Source: Psychrobacter vallis
Lineage (GTDB): Bacteria > Pseudomonadota > Gammaproteobacteria > Pseudomonadales > Moraxellaceae
Length of the DNA: 64,000 nucleotides
Assembly: GCF_904846715.1 (NCBI RefSeq)
Contig: NZ_CAJHBU010000005.1
Location: 62,001 to 126,000, forward strand
Direction of reading: 5' to 3'
In this document: positions 16,703 through 26,663 of the stretch, one piece after another
Numbering within the stretch: position 1 is the first letter of the stretch
Layout: every line of letters begins with the position of its first letter
The notes under the pieces: generated by a model
Database searches by the model: none
The model's input: the letters and a program-made list of their open reading frames with translations, nothing else
Told to the model about the DNA's origin: nothing
Program-made: the position numbers and the translations under genes

Positions 16703-17053
16703 TATAATTGCCTTGTGTTTTTATCAATGTTCAACACGCCCTAATTGATGACACACACTAGCATAGCGCAATCTGGCTACAACTGTATAGATTTTACGGG
16801 TCTAACAGACACGTTCGTTCACGCTTGCTCGTCTATGAAAAATTATCAGCCCTTAATCCTTAGCCCTTACTCTTGCAAACTTGTGCTGTTTTTATCATCA
16901 TTATCAGTGCGATGATGATTTGTGTTATCTTAAACTTAAGACCTATCACCAGATAAAACAGGCATCGGTCATCGCCATGCTATCCTCATAGCATCAGAAC
17001 GATAATTTTTAAAATATTTTTATTTCCCTTTATCATTATATAAGGCCGTTGAT
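16703..17053. other. Divergent intergenic region between two Nudix genes
   Basis: 350 bp without a gene. It contains the lone MITE right end GTTCAACACGCCCTA at 16729-16743, just upstream of the leftward Nudix gene, where it may alter its promoter. An AAGG ribosome site for the rightward Nudix gene is at about 17041. Nothing else recognised. Confidence 0.5.
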
Positions 17054-17617
17054 ATGCGCTATTGTCTAGAATGCGGGCACGAAGCAGAACGCAAAATACC
17101 AGCCACGGATAATATGCCGCGTTTGGTTTGTCCAAATTGCCACTATATTCATTACGAAAACCCAAAAGTGATTTGTGGCGCACTCGTTATTCATGAAAAC
17201 AGAGTACTGCTCTGCCGCCGAGCCATCGAGCCGCAATACGGACTTTGGACGCTGCCAGCGGGTTTTATGGAAAATGGCGAAACCATGGCGGAAGGTGCAG
17301 CGCGTGAGTGCTATGAAGAAGCCGAAGCGGTGGTTATCAATCCCCATTTATACTGCTTATACGACATTCCTGATATTGGCCAAATCTATAGTATCTATAT
17401 AACTGATCTAAAAGACGGCGCTTATGGTATTGGCGCTGAGAGCCTTGACTGCGCGTTGTTTAAAGAAGCAGACATTCCATGGGACAACATTGCCTTTGAA
17501 GCGGTACGTCGCACCTTAAAGAGCTATTTTGAAGACCGTCAGCAATTCGACAGTCATGACAAACTTCCAGTTCACCAAGACTATATCGGTAAAGACCAAA
17601 GTATTAAACGCTACTAG
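17054..17617 (+). CDS. Nudix hydrolase with N-terminal zinc ribbon
   Basis: A 187-residue protein. The N-terminus is a zinc ribbon (CLECGHEAE and CPNCHY, four cysteines), as in NADH pyrophosphatase NudC and related ADP-ribose hydrolases. The Nudix box at about 74-96 reads GFMENGETMAEGAARECYEE. The SQPWPFPQS array of true NudC is absent, so the preferred substrate (NADH, ADP-ribose or FAD) is undecided. The polar C-terminal tail is typical of Moraxellaceae members. AAGG lies before the ATG. Confidence 0.87.
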   Translation: MRYCLECGHEAERKIPATDNMPRLVCPNCHYIHYENPKVICGALVIHENRVLLCRRAIEPQYGLWTLPAGFMENGETMAEGAARECYEEAEAVVINPHLYCLYDIPDIGQIYSIYITDLKDGAYGIGAESLDCALFKEADIPWDNIAFEAVRRTLKSYFEDRQQFDSHDKLPVHQDYIGKDQSIKRY

Positions 17618-17771
17618 CACCTCATTATAAGTATAAAACACTTTACAAAAGTTGTTGGTAAAAGTCATTGATAAGAACCGTTTATAACTATTATGCTAAA
17701 TGCTTGTAGTTTCTTATCGATGGTTTTTTATTGTCTGAAGTTCATGGTTCAATCTGACTTGTGAGAACATC

Positions 17772-19100
17772 ATGCTGACTTTGTTGCAACGCTCCTTGCC
17801 ACTATTATCACTGAGCATCGCTATGGCACTAACCAGTATCAGTACCATAAGCCATGCAAGTGACTCACCGTTAACTGCCAAAGAATCCGACCCACAAACA
17901 CTTGGATGGATGCAAGGCTTTCCGCCTCCAGCTGATAAACTGATAGCGCAGCCCTCCTCTGATTTTTTTAGTTTTCCAAAGCTACGTTGGACAGTCTGTC
18001 ATATCCGTGAGCTGATGCCGACTACCGAAGTCAGTCGTGGTATCGGCGCACCTTCTAAGCTCAGTTATGAGCTGGATAAAAATATCGATGCCCTTACTTT
18101 TACCCCGACTGGTAGTAATCGTCCAATGACATGGCGACAGTCATTAGAGGCCAACTATACAGATGGCATTATGATCCTGCATCATGGCAAGGTCGTTTAC
18201 GAGCGCCAAAACGGCTGTCTAAATGCGCTGGGACAACATGCCGCTATGTCTATGACCAAGTCTATGACGGGGTTATTGGCAGAAATCCTCGTCACCGAAG
18301 GTAAGCTTGACGATAAAGCGTTGGTTGCCTCTATCATCCCTGAGCTTGCGAACAGTGGCTTTGGTAATGCAACGGTACGCCAAGTAATGGATATGACCAC
18401 TGCGCTGGACTATAGCGAAGACTATGCCGATCCGAATGCTGATATTTGGAAATACTCAGAAGCGGCCAGTCCGCTACCGAAACCTAAAGGTTATGACGGG
18501 CCCAATGGCCACTTTGAATACCTGCAAACGGTCAAGAAAAAAGGCGAGCATGGTGATGCCTTTAATTACCAGACCATTAACAGCGATACGCTTGGCTGGA
18601 TTATTTCACGCACCACTGACAAAGCAGTCGACGACTTACTGTCTGAGCGCATCTGGCAAAAAATCGGCGCAGAGCAAAGTGCCTACATGACCGTTGATGC
18701 TAAAGGTACACCATTTGCGGGCGGCGGTATCAGTGCAGGCTTGCATGATATGGCACGCATTGGTAATCTGATGCTCAATAAAGGCGTCATTGATGGCAAG
18801 CGTTTGTTCCCAGCAGCCGTGGTAGACAAAATCGAAGCTGGTGGTGACAAAGCCGCTTTTGCCAAAGCAGATTATAAACAACTCAAAAACGGCAGCTACA
18901 AAAGCATGTGGTGGTCATATGACAATCCCACACCCATTTATTCTGCACGCGGTGTCCATGGTCAGAGAATTTATGTTGACCCAGCAGCCGACATGGTCAT
19001 CGTCCGTTTTGCCTCGCATCCTGATGCCAGTAATGGCAAAAATGATCCCACATCAATACCTGCTTTTCGAGCCGTCGCAAATTACTTGATAACAAAGTAA
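17772..19100 (+). CDS. Exported serine hydrolase, beta-lactamase/NylB fold
   Basis: A 442-residue protein with a signal peptide (hydrophobic stretch about 8-28, cleavage near SHA-S). The catalytic SxxK motif is S160-M-T-K163. A following Tyr motif (NYQTINSDTLGW) and HGQRIYVDP near the C-terminus match the class C beta-lactamase/6-aminohexanoate-dimer hydrolase family. These enzymes hydrolyse amides or esters in the periplasm; real beta-lactamase activity cannot be inferred. It ends at a strong terminator shared with the convergent M16 protease gene. Confidence 0.85.
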   Translation: MLTLLQRSLPLLSLSIAMALTSISTISHASDSPLTAKESDPQTLGWMQGFPPPADKLIAQPSSDFFSFPKLRWTVCHIRELMPTTEVSRGIGAPSKLSYELDKNIDALTFTPTGSNRPMTWRQSLEANYTDGIMILHHGKVVYERQNGCLNALGQHAAMSMTKSMTGLLAEILVTEGKLDDKALVASIIPELANSGFGNATVRQVMDMTTALDYSEDYADPNADIWKYSEAASPLPKPKGYDGPNGHFEYLQTVKKKGEHGDAFNYQTINSDTLGWIISRTTDKAVDDLLSERIWQKIGAEQSAYMTVDAKGTPFAGGGISAGLHDMARIGNLMLNKGVIDGKRLFPAAVVDKIEAGGDKAAFAKADYKQLKNGSYKSMWWSYDNPTPIYSARGVHGQRIYVDPAADMVIVRFASHPDASNGKNDPTSIPAFRAVANYLITK

Positions 19101-19132
19101 CGGCTTAAAAGTAAACGATGAAAAATAGCAAT

Positions 19133-19179
19133 AAAAAAACCGCTGCTTTTATTATTTATAATGAAAGCAGCGGTTTTTT
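19133..19179. terminator. Bidirectional terminator, serine hydrolase / M16 protease
   Basis: A stem of 16 bp, AAAAAACCGCTGCTTT against AAAGCAGCGGTTTTTT, with an AT loop, lies between two convergent stops 104 bp apart. A and T runs on both sides serve both directions. Confidence 0.93.
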
Positions 19180-19204
19180 ATACTACACAAATCAACTTAG
19201 ATTT

Positions 19205-22200
19205 TTAGCTTTTAATTTTGCAAACGTTAAAGCCAAGATCTTTTACTGTCTCTTCTTTATCATAAGGCGCTAAGACTGCACGTACATGCTTCTGTCCTTG
19301 TAAGTATTGCTTGGCGACGCGCTGTAAATCAGCAACCGTCACTGCTAAGATTGCCGCGCGCATTTTACGCTGCCAGTCCGCACCGCGATGATGCAAGTCA
19401 GCAAAGCAGGCTTTGATCGCCTCACCTGCTGGCGAACCTGGTTTGTCCATACCAGAGATAATACCTAAAATGGCTTCTTCTAACTGTTCATCCGTTTGCG
19501 GATCATTTAACAACCATTCAATACTGGCATCAAAATGAGCAAAAGTCTCCGTGCACTGCGGATCACGGTAGCTAAAGAACTTAAAGGCACACGCATTGGC
19601 ATCATAACCAGCACCGCCGCCATAAGCACCGCCGCGTTCACGAATGGCACTATGCAAATAACCATTACGCAGATAAGGCGCTAAGACCATTAAGGCAGCA
19701 GTATCAGGATGGTCAGCCGCCGGCACGGTATAAGCACTGGCATTATGATAGACATTGGTTGGCACCAACCATGCTAAATCCTCGACCTCTACTGACTCAC
19801 TCTCTTCTGTTTGAGCTGTGTCTTTTTCACCATTTAGAGACAAATCTAACAGTAAGTCTGCAAACTCACTGGGAATATTTGCGTCAATATCTGTATCAGT
19901 GTTACTTAATTTTTCAGCAAGCGCTGAGGCACGACTGTCTTGCCAACTATCCACAATCAAGTTGCTCAACCGCTCGGTTTGCTCGGCTTCACAAATAATA
20001 ACGGCATGTTTAGGCAAACTAATCAGGCGTTGATGCAAATCCATCAAACCCGTCGCTAGTTGATCCCACTGCGCATCATCTGTACTGGCATCGGTCAAAA
20101 AATCTTTCAGTGCATTGAGTGCTGGCAGACCACTGCGTACATATTCTAGCTGCGCTTGGCGACTCATGCCACGGCTTGCCGTTTGCATGGCGTAGGAATG
20201 CCCAGAACCCGCAAGGTTTGATTGCCAGCCCGCTTGACGCTGCTGCAAAATCTCTTTGATACGGTCATGTTCACTAAAGACGCTGTGCTCCATGACTTCT
20301 TTTAGCAAATCAATCGCTTCAGGTTTGCGGTTAAGCGCCCGCGTTGCCACCACAAAGTAACTGCTAATAGACTGGCTGTCATCAACATTGGTACGTTGAC
20401 TGATACGCGCCGTCACCCCTGATGAATGCGCCGCTTGCTTGGCTTGCATCTCATGAGCACTGAGCGAATCTGTACCCAGCTCAGATAATAAGCTCAGATA
20501 AATAGGCAGTAAAGGATGATTAATCACCTCATTAACTGGTAAATGGTCACTTTCAATTTTACCAATGGCATCAGTCAACGGTACGATTACTTGATAATAG
20601 TAGATACCATTGGTGCCTGCTTCATACTCAAACAAGGTGCTGTCTTGTCCACTTAAGCGTACCGTTTTTTGCGTGCCTTGTTTAAAGCTAATGTCCGTTG
20701 GCACATCTTCTAAACCAACTTTGGGTAATAAACTTAAGTCATCGGGTGCCGCTTGGCGCGCGGCCAAATCCAACGCTTGCTTATGCAAAATATCTTTGTC
20801 GTCAGCGGTCAAATCCATGGCGATCGTATCTAAACGCGTTTGTTCTGCAGCGGCAAGACGCGCCGTTTTTTCACTGTCTGGTGTCAAAGTAACACGCACA
20901 CGGTGGTTGTTTTCAAGCAGATGGGTTTTGATTAAATTGGGCAGCCATTGCGCGTCGACGACTTGTTCACGCAGCCATTGCAAATGCTCATCGACTTCCC
21001 AAACATCAATCGGATTGCCATCATGAATGGCTGTGCTAAAACCCTCTAGCATCAAGTTCAGACCATAAGGAATACTGTCACCGCCGATGTGGCGTTGGTC
21101 AATCTCTATCTGATGCAAAATGGTTTCGATGGTTTCGTCATCGACTGGCGAGCTTGCCACGTCAGTGAGCAAATCTATAATGCCTTGCTCTACCGCGTCG
21201 GCATGTTCAGGATTGGAGCCACGCAATCCGGTATAAAAAACCATTTCATAATGACTGTCATCAAGGCCCAATAATGGACTTGGCGCTTTTCCTAGCGGAT
21301 GGCTATCCAAATAAGCGCGCAGCGGCGAGCCTGCATGTTCAATCAGCACGCCTTCTAATAGACGCAGTGCTAAGCGCTGCTTGGGATCGGTAATAGACGG
21401 CAACAACCAAGCAACCACATGGTGGGTTTGATCTGGACCCGCTTCGTCAGCGGTATAAGTGTCGGTTGCGCTAATTGGCGCAGACAGACGCTGCTCTGGG
21501 CGCGATACGTGTTTTTTGCCCGCCTCGAACTGAATCAAGGCATCGTTATGAATTTTCACCTGCGTTTCAGCGACCGGAATATTACCAAAGCTCATAATCA
21601 CGCTGTTAGACGGATGATAATGGCTTTGATGAAAATCAACCAACTCAGTGTGTGTCAAATCTGGAATATCAGCAGGATCACCACCAGAATTATAATGATA
21701 AGTGGTCGTTGGGAATAAATGATGAGCAACGGCATGATACAGCTGGTCAATCTCACCGCTCATCGCGCCTTTCATCTCATTAAAGACGATGCCTTTAAAC
21801 TGCGGCTTGTCGTCGCTGTCCAGCTCTACACGAATGCCTTCTTGGGCAAAGTCGAGCGGATGAATATTGGGGAAAAACGAGGCATCAAGATACACTGCCA
21901 ATAAATTAAAGTAATCATTTTTATTTTGAGTGGCATACGGATACGCCGTCCAATCAGCGGCGGTCATCGCATTCATAAAGGTATTGAGCGAGCGCTTAAT
22001 CATCGAAAAAAACGGATCACGAACGGGGAACTTCTCAGAACCACATAAGGCCACATGCTCTAAAATATGCGCCTCACCCTTTGAATCCATGGGCTGGGTA
22101 CGAAAGCCCACCAAAAAAGCATTTTCATCACTTGGATGTGCCAAATGATAATGCATTGCGCCTGTCTTGACATGCTGACTGATCAACACATCCATTGACA

Positions 22201-22279
22201 GCGCCTCAATATGGCGATGCTCAATCAGCTCAAACGCTGGATGTAGGGTTAAGTCAACAGTAAATAGCGTGTCAGTCAT
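19205..22279 (-). CDS. M16C zinc metallopeptidase (PreP-like)
   Basis: A 1024-residue peptidasome of the presequence-protease group, which degrades peptides inside a two-halved chamber. The inverted zinc motif HILEH (H71, E74, H75) is followed by ALCGSEKFPVRDPFFSMIKRSLNTFMNAMTAADWTAYP, a diagnostic M16C stretch (quoted here only as landmarks HILEH, DPFFSM and NAMTAADWTAYP). The C-terminal half carries the partner motif GGAYGGGAGYD. There is an acidic linker around residues 850-870. The ATG at 22279 has AAGGAA ten bases upstream, so the longer frame to 22396 is not used. No signal peptide, so cytosolic. Substrates unknown. Confidence 0.92.
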   Translation of the reverse strand: MTDTLFTVDLTLHPAFELIEHRHIEALSMDVLISQHVKTGAMHYHLAHPSDENAFLVGFRTQPMDSKGEAHILEHVALCGSEKFPVRDPFFSMIKRSLNTFMNAMTAADWTAYPYATQNKNDYFNLLAVYLDASFFPNIHPLDFAQEGIRVELDSDDKPQFKGIVFNEMKGAMSGEIDQLYHAVAHHLFPTTTYHYNSGGDPADIPDLTHTELVDFHQSHYHPSNSVIMSFGNIPVAETQVKIHNDALIQFEAGKKHVSRPEQRLSAPISATDTYTADEAGPDQTHHVVAWLLPSITDPKQRLALRLLEGVLIEHAGSPLRAYLDSHPLGKAPSPLLGLDDSHYEMVFYTGLRGSNPEHADAVEQGIIDLLTDVASSPVDDETIETILHQIEIDQRHIGGDSIPYGLNLMLEGFSTAIHDGNPIDVWEVDEHLQWLREQVVDAQWLPNLIKTHLLENNHRVRVTLTPDSEKTARLAAAEQTRLDTIAMDLTADDKDILHKQALDLAARQAAPDDLSLLPKVGLEDVPTDISFKQGTQKTVRLSGQDSTLFEYEAGTNGIYYYQVIVPLTDAIGKIESDHLPVNEVINHPLLPIYLSLLSELGTDSLSAHEMQAKQAAHSSGVTARISQRTNVDDSQSISSYFVVATRALNRKPEAIDLLKEVMEHSVFSEHDRIKEILQQRQAGWQSNLAGSGHSYAMQTASRGMSRQAQLEYVRSGLPALNALKDFLTDASTDDAQWDQLATGLMDLHQRLISLPKHAVIICEAEQTERLSNLIVDSWQDSRASALAEKLSNTDTDIDANIPSEFADLLLDLSLNGEKDTAQTEESESVEVEDLAWLVPTNVYHNASAYTVPAADHPDTAALMVLAPYLRNGYLHSAIRERGGAYGGGAGYDANACAFKFFSYRDPQCTETFAHFDASIEWLLNDPQTDEQLEEAILGIISGMDKPGSPAGEAIKACFADLHHRGADWQRKMRAAILAVTVADLQRVAKQYLQGQKHVRAVLAPYDKEETVKDLGFNVCKIKS

Positions 22280-22715
22280 AGTGTTCCTTATAAAGCGTTT
22301 TTGACCCAGTAAAGATAAGCGTGATGCTTCATTAAAACCACACATCGTCTGATTTACTTGGATAAAAACCAATAATGTATAAAATAGTGGATACAAAATA
22401 AGTCGTTTTATCAGTCATCGATATCAATCAATGTACAAAGACTTTTTGAATAATTTTGGGTAATATTCTTATTTAATGGCTACATATTTCATGGCAATGC
22501 TCAATCAATAGGAATTTGCCTAACGGTAGTAGATGGGGCTAAGCGTTTGATAAGTCAAGGCGCGCTTTGAAAGATAAGCAAGAAAGCTTAACCTTTAAAT
22601 AGACCAAACCTTTAAACAACCAAATCCTCATTCATTCAAAATGGTTTAATGATGTTACTTAACAGTGGCCATCAGTAGTGCTATAGTTAGAATCATCTGT
22701 CATCAGGAGCAGCTC
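22280..22715. other. Divergent intergenic region M16 protease-uspA
   Basis: About 435 bp with no gene, repeat or hairpin that I can support. It must hold the promoters of the two divergent genes. Confidence 0.35.
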
Positions 22716-23177
22716 ATGAGTTACCAACATATTTTATTGGTTACCGATTTAATGTCCGATGCTGATTTGGTCGCCCAAAAAGCCAAACGTATCGTCGAAA
22801 ATCGTCCTAACGCCAAATTATCGGTATTACATATTGTGAAAGACACCATGGTTGGTTTCGGCTATGAGCTGGTGCCAGCGTCAAGTTTATACGATCAAAT
22901 AGATGACGAGCGTTGCCAAGAAGCGCGTGCCAAGTTAGCGCAGTTTTTGGAGCGCAATGACTTACACGCGGTCAATTCTGAAGTGACCACCGCCATCTCT
23001 AATAGCGAAGGTATCGTCAACTACTGCCACAAGCATGACGTTGATTTACTGGTTATCGGTCGTCACGAACGCCATGGCCTTGTTGCATGGTTAAGCGGTG
23101 CTACAGCAGATAATATTTTGCCAAACGTGCCTTGTGATAGCTTGGTGGTGAGACTCGATAAACCAGTCACCAAGTAG
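22716..23177 (+). CDS. Universal stress protein, UspA family
   Basis: A 153-residue single-domain Usp. The N-terminal strand (YQHILLVTDLM) and the nucleotide-binding C-terminal motif GRHERHGLVAWLSGATADNI (G-2x-G-9x-G-type) with the final strand CDSLVVRL are present, so it probably binds ATP or an analogue, like UspA. The ATG at 22716 is preceded by CAGGAGC; an upstream in-frame start at 22665 has no ribosome site. Monocistronic, with a terminator downstream. Confidence 0.9.
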   Translation: MSYQHILLVTDLMSDADLVAQKAKRIVENRPNAKLSVLHIVKDTMVGFGYELVPASSLYDQIDDERCQEARAKLAQFLERNDLHAVNSEVTTAISNSEGIVNYCHKHDVDLLVIGRHERHGLVAWLSGATADNILPNVPCDSLVVRLDKPVTK

Positions 23178-23238
23178 CATAAAAGCCAAGACTTACCTAA
23201 CAGCACTTATAATACTTGGATTACAAGTTACCTGTATA

Positions 23239-23274
23239 AAGCGTCCTATAATCATCTGTTATGGGACGTTTTTT
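23239..23274 (+). terminator. Terminator after uspA-type gene
   Basis: AAGCGTCCTATAA pairs with TTATGGGACGTT (one bulge, one G:U) and is followed by a T run, 60 bp after the stop. Confidence 0.75.
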
Positions 23275-23312
23275 ATTGTGCTTTTTTGACCTGATCGTCA
23301 TGCTATAGTGGG

Positions 23313-23416
23313 TGAAAAGTAATATCGATACAACACGTACTGCTGGTGCAAATTTTTCTTGCTTGCTGTGCCTTCGCAGCTCGATGTTACAAAAAATTTC
23401 CACCAGCAATACTGTA
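23313..23416. repeat. Dispersed palindromic repeat, copy B (inverted)
   Basis: Inverse orientation of the repeat at 11678-11794 and 49341-49458: begins TGAAAAGTAATATCGATAC and continues through TGCTGGTGCAAATTTTTCTT to CACCAGCAATACTGTA. The last 14 bases of the other copies (GCGACTTTAAAGTA) are replaced, so this copy is slightly truncated. It again lies between convergent genes (uspA and the LysR gene). Confidence 0.85.
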
Positions 23417-23436
23417 CCCCCAGTAAACTGCTTTGA

Positions 23437-24369
23437 CTATACTGTCAAAATATCAATAAACGTCTGCCATATGGGAGTTTGATGGCGCGCTTTGTGCCAG
23501 ATTAACCACCATGTCCGTGACAGATCGATACCGGCCACTTTGACTTGTATCAATGTTCCTGCCGCAAGCTCCGTCTCAATAACATGCTGCGAGAGGCAAC
23601 CAAGACCGATATCGGCACTGACCATATGTTTGATCGCCTCCGACTGTTGTATCGCTTTAACCACCTCCGCATTGGGTAAATGCTTGAGCAACTGCTCATC
23701 GATAATTTGCCGTGTGCCCGATCCTGCTTCACGCACCAATAGTGGCAATCGTGCCAGTTGGTTCACGCTCAGCTCGTAACAGTTATCCAACTCGTTATAC
23801 ACTGCCATATCCACCAACCACTGACTGTCGCGTTTGGCAAAAATCATCAATGTATCTGTGCGCCAAGCGCGCTGCTCGATGGCTTTTATGTCTATCGGAC
23901 GCGGCGTGCCTTCTACCAAAGCAATGTCAATATTTAATTGCTCAACCTCGCTCACCACCTCTTGTGTATTGGCAATATACATATCGACATTTGCATCGGG
24001 TAGTGCCTCATATAGTCTTGCCAATAATGTAGGCAAGACATAATTACCAATGGTCGTACTTGCCCCAATACGGATTTGCCCTACTTGGTATTGATGATAA
24101 TGCTCCAATGTCAGCGCTTGTCCCAAAATCGCTTGCGCTTGTACATAGATGGGATGGGCATTGGGATGTTGATTAAGACGACGCCCAACCCGCTCAAACA
24201 ATGGCATTTGTAGTCTTGATTCTAATTCAGTCAAGGCACTACTGACCGCTGACTGAGACAAATGCAGTGCTTCACTGGCTCGACTGGTACTGCCCGTTTG
24301 GTAAATACTGACAAAAACAGACAACTGTTTGAGCGTAATCTTCGGTAGCATCGGCATAGCTTTTTTCAT
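23437..24369 (-). CDS. LysR-type regulator, YeiE-like
   Basis: A 310-residue LysR family transcription factor. The N-terminal winged helix-turn-helix is clear (LKQLSVFVSIYQTGSTSRAS, then LHLSQSAVSSALTELESRL). The rest is a periplasmic-binding-like sensor domain. It is transcribed divergently from a YeiH-type transporter, the same arrangement as yeiE-yeiH in enterobacteria, so it most likely controls that gene and itself from the shared 150 bp. The inducer is unknown; sulfite has been linked to YeiE. Confidence 0.88.
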   Translation of the reverse strand: MKKAMPMLPKITLKQLSVFVSIYQTGSTSRASEALHLSQSAVSSALTELESRLQMPLFERVGRRLNQHPNAHPIYVQAQAILGQALTLEHYHQYQVGQIRIGASTTIGNYVLPTLLARLYEALPDANVDMYIANTQEVVSEVEQLNIDIALVEGTPRPIDIKAIEQRAWRTDTLMIFAKRDSQWLVDMAVYNELDNCYELSVNQLARLPLLVREAGSGTRQIIDEQLLKHLPNAEVVKAIQQSEAIKHMVSADIGLGCLSQHVIETELAAGTLIQVKVAGIDLSRTWWLIWHKARHQTPIWQTFIDILTV

Positions 24370-24519
24370 GATGTTTTTAACACTCTATGATAATCTGTTA
24401 ACCCAAAAAATCGATAATTTCTATCTTATTAATCTGTTTTTATTATAACCAGTGGTGTCTTATACTGTCCAATTATAAGCTTATGCTTATCTCGATTATA
24501 AATGATAGGACAACCAATC
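24370..24519. promoter_or_regulatory. LysR/YeiH divergent promoter region
   Basis: The 150 bp control region shared by the divergent LysR and YeiH genes. It contains the palindrome ATAAGCTTAT (24475-24484) followed by TGCTTAT, a plausible LysR-type operator position close to the YeiH start. The operator assignment is inference from position and symmetry alone. Confidence 0.4.
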
Positions 24520-25602
24520 ATGCAAGCCTTGAGCCAAACCATTCATGATTACTGCCCGAGTAATCGCCATTTAGCAGGGTTAATGGTGGTATTTATCGGC
24601 AGCTTGTTTTGTTTGTGGCTTGACGTAAGCTTAGATACTTGGACTGATGGACGCATTGTCGGCCTGTCTTCTCTAACTTTGGCGATTTTGCTCGGTATGA
24701 TATTGGGCAACACGGCTTATCCTACTTTCGCTCACCGCTTAGATATGGGTGTGTCATTTGCCAAAGGTCAAATACTGCGCCTCGCCATTATGTTTTATGG
24801 CTTTAAGCTGACATTGACGCAAGTATCAAGCGTGGGTATGCCTGCGATTATGACGGATGCACTGGTACTGACCTCGACCTTTTTACTGACTTATTGGTTG
24901 GGTACAAAGTGGTTAAAAGTCGACAAGCAAACAACATTGCTCATTGGTTCAGGCGCGAGTATTTGCGGGGCCGCAGCAGTAATCGCCGCAGAACCAGTAA
25001 TCAAAGCAGAAGCGCACAAAGTGACTATCGCTGTAGCAACAGTGGTGGTCTTTGGCACAGTTGCGATGCTGCTCTATCCCTTCTTATATCATCTAGGTTG
25101 GTTACAACCTTGGCTAAATGCGCAGCAGTACGGTATTTATACGGGTTCGACCATTCATGAGGTGGCGCAAGTGGTGGTCGCCGGTAATGCTATCAATGCC
25201 GACGTTGGTAATACTGCCGTAGTCACCAAGATGATACGGGTGATGATGCTTGCACCCTTTTTACTGGTGCTGTCTTTTGCTTTAACCACAGATAGTGGCG
25301 ATGAGGGTAATAAACCTTCGATCATGACGCGTATGCAACAGGTCAAAGTACCTTGGTTTGCTTTTATTTTTATTGCTATCGTGCTGCTGCACACTTGGGT
25401 ACCGATGACACAAAGCTTTGAGCGTAGTATGGTCATGCTCGATGATGTTTTGCTGACGATGGCCATGTTTGCACTTGGCCTAACCACCCATCTGAGTGCC
25501 ATCAAGCAAGCTGGAATCAAGCCGCTTATCTTAGGTGCTATCATGTTTGCTTGGCTTATTATTGGTGGTGGTTTGATTAATATCGGAATTAGCTCAATCT
25601 AA
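24520..25602 (+). CDS. YeiH family (UPF0324) putative sulfate/sulfonate exporter
   Basis: A 360-residue polytopic inner-membrane protein of the YeiH/UPF0324 family (PSE family), annotated as putative sulfate exporters, with true substrates uncertain. Typical segments are LAILLGMILGNT, SFAKGQILRLAIMFYGFKLT, GSGASICGAAAVIAAEPVI and GSTIHEVAQVVVAGNAI. The ATG at 24520 has AGGA nine bases upstream and is preferred to the ATG at 24502. Likely regulated by the divergent LysR protein. Confidence 0.88.
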   Translation: MQALSQTIHDYCPSNRHLAGLMVVFIGSLFCLWLDVSLDTWTDGRIVGLSSLTLAILLGMILGNTAYPTFAHRLDMGVSFAKGQILRLAIMFYGFKLTLTQVSSVGMPAIMTDALVLTSTFLLTYWLGTKWLKVDKQTTLLIGSGASICGAAAVIAAEPVIKAEAHKVTIAVATVVVFGTVAMLLYPFLYHLGWLQPWLNAQQYGIYTGSTIHEVAQVVVAGNAINADVGNTAVVTKMIRVMMLAPFLLVLSFALTTDSGDEGNKPSIMTRMQQVKVPWFAFIFIAIVLLHTWVPMTQSFERSMVMLDDVLLTMAMFALGLTTHLSAIKQAGIKPLILGAIMFAWLIIGGGLINIGISSI

Positions 25603-25722
25603 TGACTGAGTGATTGCAAATGACTAAAAGAAGTCAATCGCACTGCCCTGCTGATTCTTATTTATTGGAATAATTACCTATTGATCTGACTATATTCTAT
25701 GGTTCGTATCAAATTTTAGACG

Positions 25723-25753
25723 AAAAAAAACGAACCCTTAGGTTCGTTTTTTT
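25723..25753. terminator. Terminator between YeiH and csp genes
   Basis: Perfect hairpin AAAAAAAACGAACC-CTTA-GGTTCG followed by seven Ts, between the convergent yeiH-type and cold-shock genes; A and T runs suit both directions. Confidence 0.93.
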
Positions 25754-25786
25754 ATTCATCTTGCTTTAATTGTCTATAAAGACAAA

Positions 25787-25996
25787 TTAGATAGCAACGA
25801 TGTTATGAGCTTGTGGGCCTTTTTGACCTTGAGTTACAGTGAACTCAACTTCTTGACCTTCAGCTAAAGTTTTGAAGCCTGAACCAGTGATTTCGCTGTA
25901 ATGAGCAAAAACGTCTGCGCCAGTTTCTGGAGCGATAAAACCAAAGCCTTTAGCTTCGTTGAACCACTTAACTGTACCTTTTTGAGTATCTGACAT
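25787..25996 (-). CDS. Cold-shock domain protein (CspA family)
   Basis: A 69-residue single cold-shock domain protein, an RNA/ssDNA chaperone. RNP1 (KGFGFIAP) and RNP2 (VFAHYSEI) are intact, and the start [17 protein letters not shown] is canonical. The 240 bp upstream lack another gene and could provide the long structured 5' leader typical of cold-inducible csp genes; I did not find a definite cold box. Transcription ends at the hairpin at 25723-25753. Confidence 0.95.
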   Translation of the reverse strand: MSDTQKGTVKWFNEAKGFGFIAPETGADVFAHYSEITGSGFKTLAEGQEVEFTVTQGQKGPQAHNIVAI

Positions 25997-26240
25997 ATTG
26001 ATAATCCTACTTTTTAATTTATTAATGGTCTAGTGACCGGTAACGCTTGCAAATAGCTACTGAACGATAAATATTAAAACGAAGGATTATAACTAATACT
26101 ACGAGGTAATGATTTGGTGCAGAACTGCTCTTAAGCTTGGGTGTATTATAGGGAGCTAATTCCAATATCGCAAGTATTATCTCATATTTCGTGTAACTGA
26201 AGCCCATTTTTTACTGTTTTTTGTTTGAATTGCAGAGTTT

Positions 26241-26663
26241 CTAGGCATTTGGCAGACGAAACAAATAGATAGCTACCCCACTACATACCACGGCTACCAG
26301 CCATGCCAGCCATATCATATCGGTTGGCAGACGATAAAATAACATGGCTGTCGATATGGTCATCATTATTGTTGCCAAACACTTGGCATAGAGGGGCACG
26401 GCATGATTGTTTTCCCAATCGCGCACAAACTTCCCAAAATATTTATGATTGATTAGCCAAAAATGAAAGCGCCGTGAGCTACGCGCCCAGCAACCAGCTG
26501 CGAGTAATATAAAAGGCGCCGTCGGCATAACTGGCAACAATACGCCGACGATACCCAATACAAAAAATACCCAGCCAAGTGTCACAAACATCCAACGCAC
26601 GGTCGGGCTATTGGATTGATTGGTCTTCGGACGGTAATAAAATGCTTTTTTGTTTGAGCTCAT
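26241..26663 (-). CDS. DUF454 (YbaN-like) inner-membrane protein
   Basis: A 140-residue membrane protein. DUF454 hallmarks are GVLLPVMPTAPFILLAAGCW and ARSSRRFHFWLINHKYFG, followed by VRDWENNHAVP and two more hydrophobic helices. Function unknown. I chose the ATG at 26663; a GTG at 26708 would add 15 residues, and neither has a strong Shine-Dalgarno. Confidence 0.82.
   Translation of the reverse strand: MSSNKKAFYYRPKTNQSNSPTVRWMFVTLGWVFFVLGIVGVLLPVMPTAPFILLAAGCWARSSRRFHFWLINHKYFGKFVRDWENNHAVPLYAKCLATIMMTISTAMLFYRLPTDMIWLAWLVAVVCSGVAIYLFRLPNA

Noticed and set aside
18636..19089. Overlapping frames inside the serine hydrolase
   Set aside because: Frame-shifted and antisense readings with no start signal.
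17772..19100. Beta-lactamase resistance gene
   Set aside because: SxxK fold is present, but the motif set and length fit general serine hydrolases/NylB-like enzymes; no evidence for beta-lactam hydrolysis.
20610..21026. 138-codon forward frame inside the M16 protease gene
   Set aside because: Ser/Cys/Arg-rich composition typical of an antisense shadow; the protease frame is certain.
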